From positions 1-8,196 of the forward strand of contig QOAB01000156.1 of the NCBI GenBank assembly GCA_003978285.1: a stretch of DNA of 8,196 bases, written 5' to 3'. Positions 6,564-8,196 of this stretch are shown here, piece after piece (position 1 is the stretch's first letter; every line of letters starts with the position of its first letter). A model generated the notes under the pieces. The model did not search any database, was not told the DNA's origin, and was given only the letters and a program-made list of their open reading frames with translations. The DNA comes from Candidatus Thioglobus sp. GTDB taxonomy: Bacteria > Pseudomonadota > Gammaproteobacteria > PS1 > Thioglobaceae. The position numbers were made by a program, and so were the translations under genes.

Positions 6564-8129
6564 TTGAGCAAGCATTTGAACTTAGCGGATAAAATTCAAA
6601 TATTAAAACCACACACTACCTTACTCAAAGGTAATTTGATGGGTATTGAAAAAGAAGGATTAAGGGTCTCGAGAAAAGGTGGTATTTCCCAAGCACCTCA
6701 TCCAAAGGCATTTGGTTGCGCGTTGACGCATCCAAACATTACCACTGATTTTTCTGAGTCACTCATTGAGTTAGTTACGCCACCACTACATAGTGCTGAA
6801 GCAGTGCTGTCGTTTTTATCAAAAACTCAGCAATACTTGTATCACCACCTACCCAAAGATCAAAGCTTTTGGCCGGCCTCTATGCCCTGTGTGATTCGTG
6901 GTGAAACTTATATCCCTATTGCCCAGTATGGCTTATCTAACCGCGGTATGATGAAAACAATCTATAGAAAAGGCTTGGCCAATCGTTATGGTAGTGTGAT
7001 GCAAACCATTGCGGGTATTCATTTTAATTATTCATTTTCAACTGATTTTTTTGAAGCCTATCGAGCCAAAAAAGCACCTAAAGCAACGCTGAGAGATTTT
7101 ACCGATCAGAGTTATATGGGCCTTACTCGTAATGTAGTGCGTTATGGCTGGCTCATTCCGTATTTATTTGGTGCATCATCTGCCGTTTGTAAATCATTTT
7201 TGAAGGGTTATCATCAGCACTCGCTGGTTGAATTTAACGATTCTACTTTGTATGAACCGTATGCTACATCACTACGTATGGGTGATATTGGTTATCAAAA
7301 TCTACGTGAAGACGAGGCGGGTGTTAAAGCAAACTACAACTCTTTGGGTCATTATATTCACAGTTTGAAAGCCGGTATGCAAACCTCATGCCGTGAGTAT
7401 GAAGCCATTGGACTTAAGGCGCAAGGCGAATACCAACAGTTGAACACCAATATTCTTCAAATTGAAAACGAGTATTACGCTTCGGTCCGCCCTAAACCGC
7501 TAGTATTGGGGGGTAAAAAACCACTTGATGCTTTACAAGATCAGGGCATTGGTTATATCGAATTACGCTCCCTCGACATTAATCCGCTTTTGCCGCTAGG
7601 TATTGATCAAACCCAAATTCATTTTTTAGAAGCTTTTATGTTGTTTTGCTTGCTAGAAACGTCCCCTGCTATTTCGAGTCGTGAACAATTTGATATTGAT
7701 AACAATGACCATTTGGTTGCGCATGAAGGCCGAAAGCCCAATTTAAACTTAGTCCATAAGGGTCAGTCTATTGCATTGGAGAGGTTAGGTTCGGATACTA
7801 TGAATAAAATTTATTTATGCGCTGAATTATTAGGTGAAAAATATCAAGATACCGTCAAGCAAATGACAAGACGTATTAATAATGCAGATTTAACACCTTC
7901 AGCAGTGACGCTGAGTGAAATGAAAAATCGCAATCAGGGTTTTTTTGACTATACCAATACGTTATCCAAACAACATCGAAGAGAATTTCTAGAAAAACCC
8001 ATTGACTCAGATCATTTTGATTATTTAGATCAACAAACCCAAGTCTCTTGTACGCAGCAACTCGAGATAGAACAAGAGGATAATTTAAGCTTCGATGATT
8101 ATTTAAGCCATTATTTTACGGATGAGTAA
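6564..8129 (+). CDS. gshA: Glutamate-cysteine ligase (gamma-glutamylcysteine synthetase)
   Basis: This enzyme joins L-glutamate to L-cysteine using ATP, the first and limiting step of glutathione synthesis in the cytoplasm. The 521-residue product matches the E. coli type (518 residues) end to end. Metal and substrate motifs include IEKEGLRV with Glu29 and Glu31, TTDFSESLIE with Asp62 and Glu69, GIHFNYS with His153, NVL/ILQIENE-type and VRPKPL segments, YIELRSLDINP with Glu333, and EGRKPNLNL. These correspond to the Mg-ATP ligands of the E. coli enzyme, so it should be active. I chose the TTG at 6564 as start because the first ATG (residue 26) lies only three residues before the catalytic Glu29 and would remove the conserved N-terminal helix; E. 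coli gshA is also reported to start with TTG. The ribosome-binding site is weak (GAG 10 nt upstream). The gene ends inside the next gene's start region, overlapping it by 8 bp. No gshB is in view. Confidence 0.96.
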   Translation: MSKHLNLADKIQILKPHTTLLKGNLMGIEKEGLRVSRKGGISQAPHPKAFGCALTHPNITTDFSESLIELVTPPLHSAEAVLSFLSKTQQYLYHHLPKDQSFWPASMPCVIRGETYIPIAQYGLSNRGMMKTIYRKGLANRYGSVMQTIAGIHFNYSFSTDFFEAYRAKKAPKATLRDFTDQSYMGLTRNVVRYGWLIPYLFGASSAVCKSFLKGYHQHSLVEFNDSTLYEPYATSLRMGDIGYQNLREDEAGVKANYNSLGHYIHSLKAGMQTSCREYEAIGLKAQGEYQQLNTNILQIENEYYASVRPKPLVLGGKKPLDALQDQGIGYIELRSLDINPLLPLGIDQTQIHFLEAFMLFCLLETSPAISSREQFDIDNNDHLVAHEGRKPNLNLVHKGQSIALERLGSDTMNKIYLCAELLGEKYQDTVKQMTRRINNADLTPSAVTLSEMKNRNQGFFDYTNTLSKQHRREFLEKPIDSDHFDYLDQQTQVSCTQQLEIEQEDNLSFDDYLSHYFTDE

Positions 8130-8196
8130 GCCAACAACAATTTGTGCATTAGCGAGCGCTTTAGGGCAAGGCGGTATTGGCGTGGTACGTGTATCA
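8122..8196 (+). CDS. mnmE: tRNA uridine modification GTPase MnmE, N-terminal fragment cut by right edge
   Basis: From the ATG at 8122 the frame stays open to the window end (25 codons), reading MSKPTTICALAS and then GQGGIGVVRVS. This is the characteristic N-terminus of MnmE/TrmE, which has a T-I-x-A-x-A-(T/S) start followed by GxGGIGxxRxS. MnmE is a GTPase that works with MnmG to modify the wobble uridine of certain tRNAs (cmnm5U), using a formyl-tetrahydrofolate-type one-carbon donor bound by this N-terminal domain. The GTPase domain lies outside. The start overlaps the end of gshA by 8 bp (ATGAGTAA), suggesting cotranscription with gshA. No Shine-Dalgarno sequence is visible, so translation may be coupled. 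The fragment is short, but the motif is distinctive. Confidence 0.85.
   Translation, partial: MSKPTTICALASALGQGGIGVVRVS

Noticed and set aside
6639..6641. ATG at gshA codon 26 as an alternative start
   Set aside because: It would remove the N-terminal segment conserved with E. coli GshA and begin only three residues before the catalytic Glu29.
1..8196. CRISPR array, tRNA/rRNA genes, transposase or prophage genes, defence system
   Set aside because: No repeat-spacer pattern, no RNA-gene signature and no such protein motifs were seen; nearly all bases are explained by conserved housekeeping genes.

Overview
This window is compact housekeeping chromosome from a low-to-moderate-GC proteobacterium, most likely a gammaproteobacterium. 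The support is an E. coli-type GshA, a YaaA close to the E. coli protein, a GntX/ComF-like protein, and a Nudix-ThiE fusion of the kind I know from Gammaproteobacteria. The AT-rich base use and tight packing would fit a marine SUP05/Thioglobus-type sulfur oxidiser or a relative, but that is a low-confidence guess. I see no mobile element, CRISPR array, tRNA or rRNA, and no sign of recent transfer.

Layout. Positions 1-4018 (minus strand) hold most of gltB, the large subunit of glutamate synthase. It is open from its ATG to the window edge, with the last part of the C-terminal domain outside. A 155-bp AT-rich divergent intergenic region (4019-4173) follows. On the plus strand come yaaA (4174-4926) and an overlapping comF-type phosphoribosyltransferase gene (4905-5606). 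The comF gene converges on a minus-strand MutT-ThiE/TenI fusion gene (5603-6526). Their stop codons interlock in one TTAA, and a hairpin flanked by T-tracts on both strands lies in the last codons of the fusion gene. After a 37-bp divergent gap, gshA (6564-8129, TTG start) runs on the plus strand. It overlaps by 8 bp the start of a gene cut by the right edge (8122-8196), which reads as the N-terminus of MnmE.

How they fit together. GltB makes glutamate, which GshA joins to cysteine in the first step of glutathione synthesis. YaaA (peroxide protection in E. coli), the MutT domain (oxidised-nucleotide clean-up) and GshA (thiol pool) all relate to oxidative stress. This is a loose functional theme inferred from family knowledge, not a demonstrated operon or new system. 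I found no convincing undescribed system here. The most unusual items are the fusion protein with its altered ThiE-type active site, and the shared terminator inside coding sequence.
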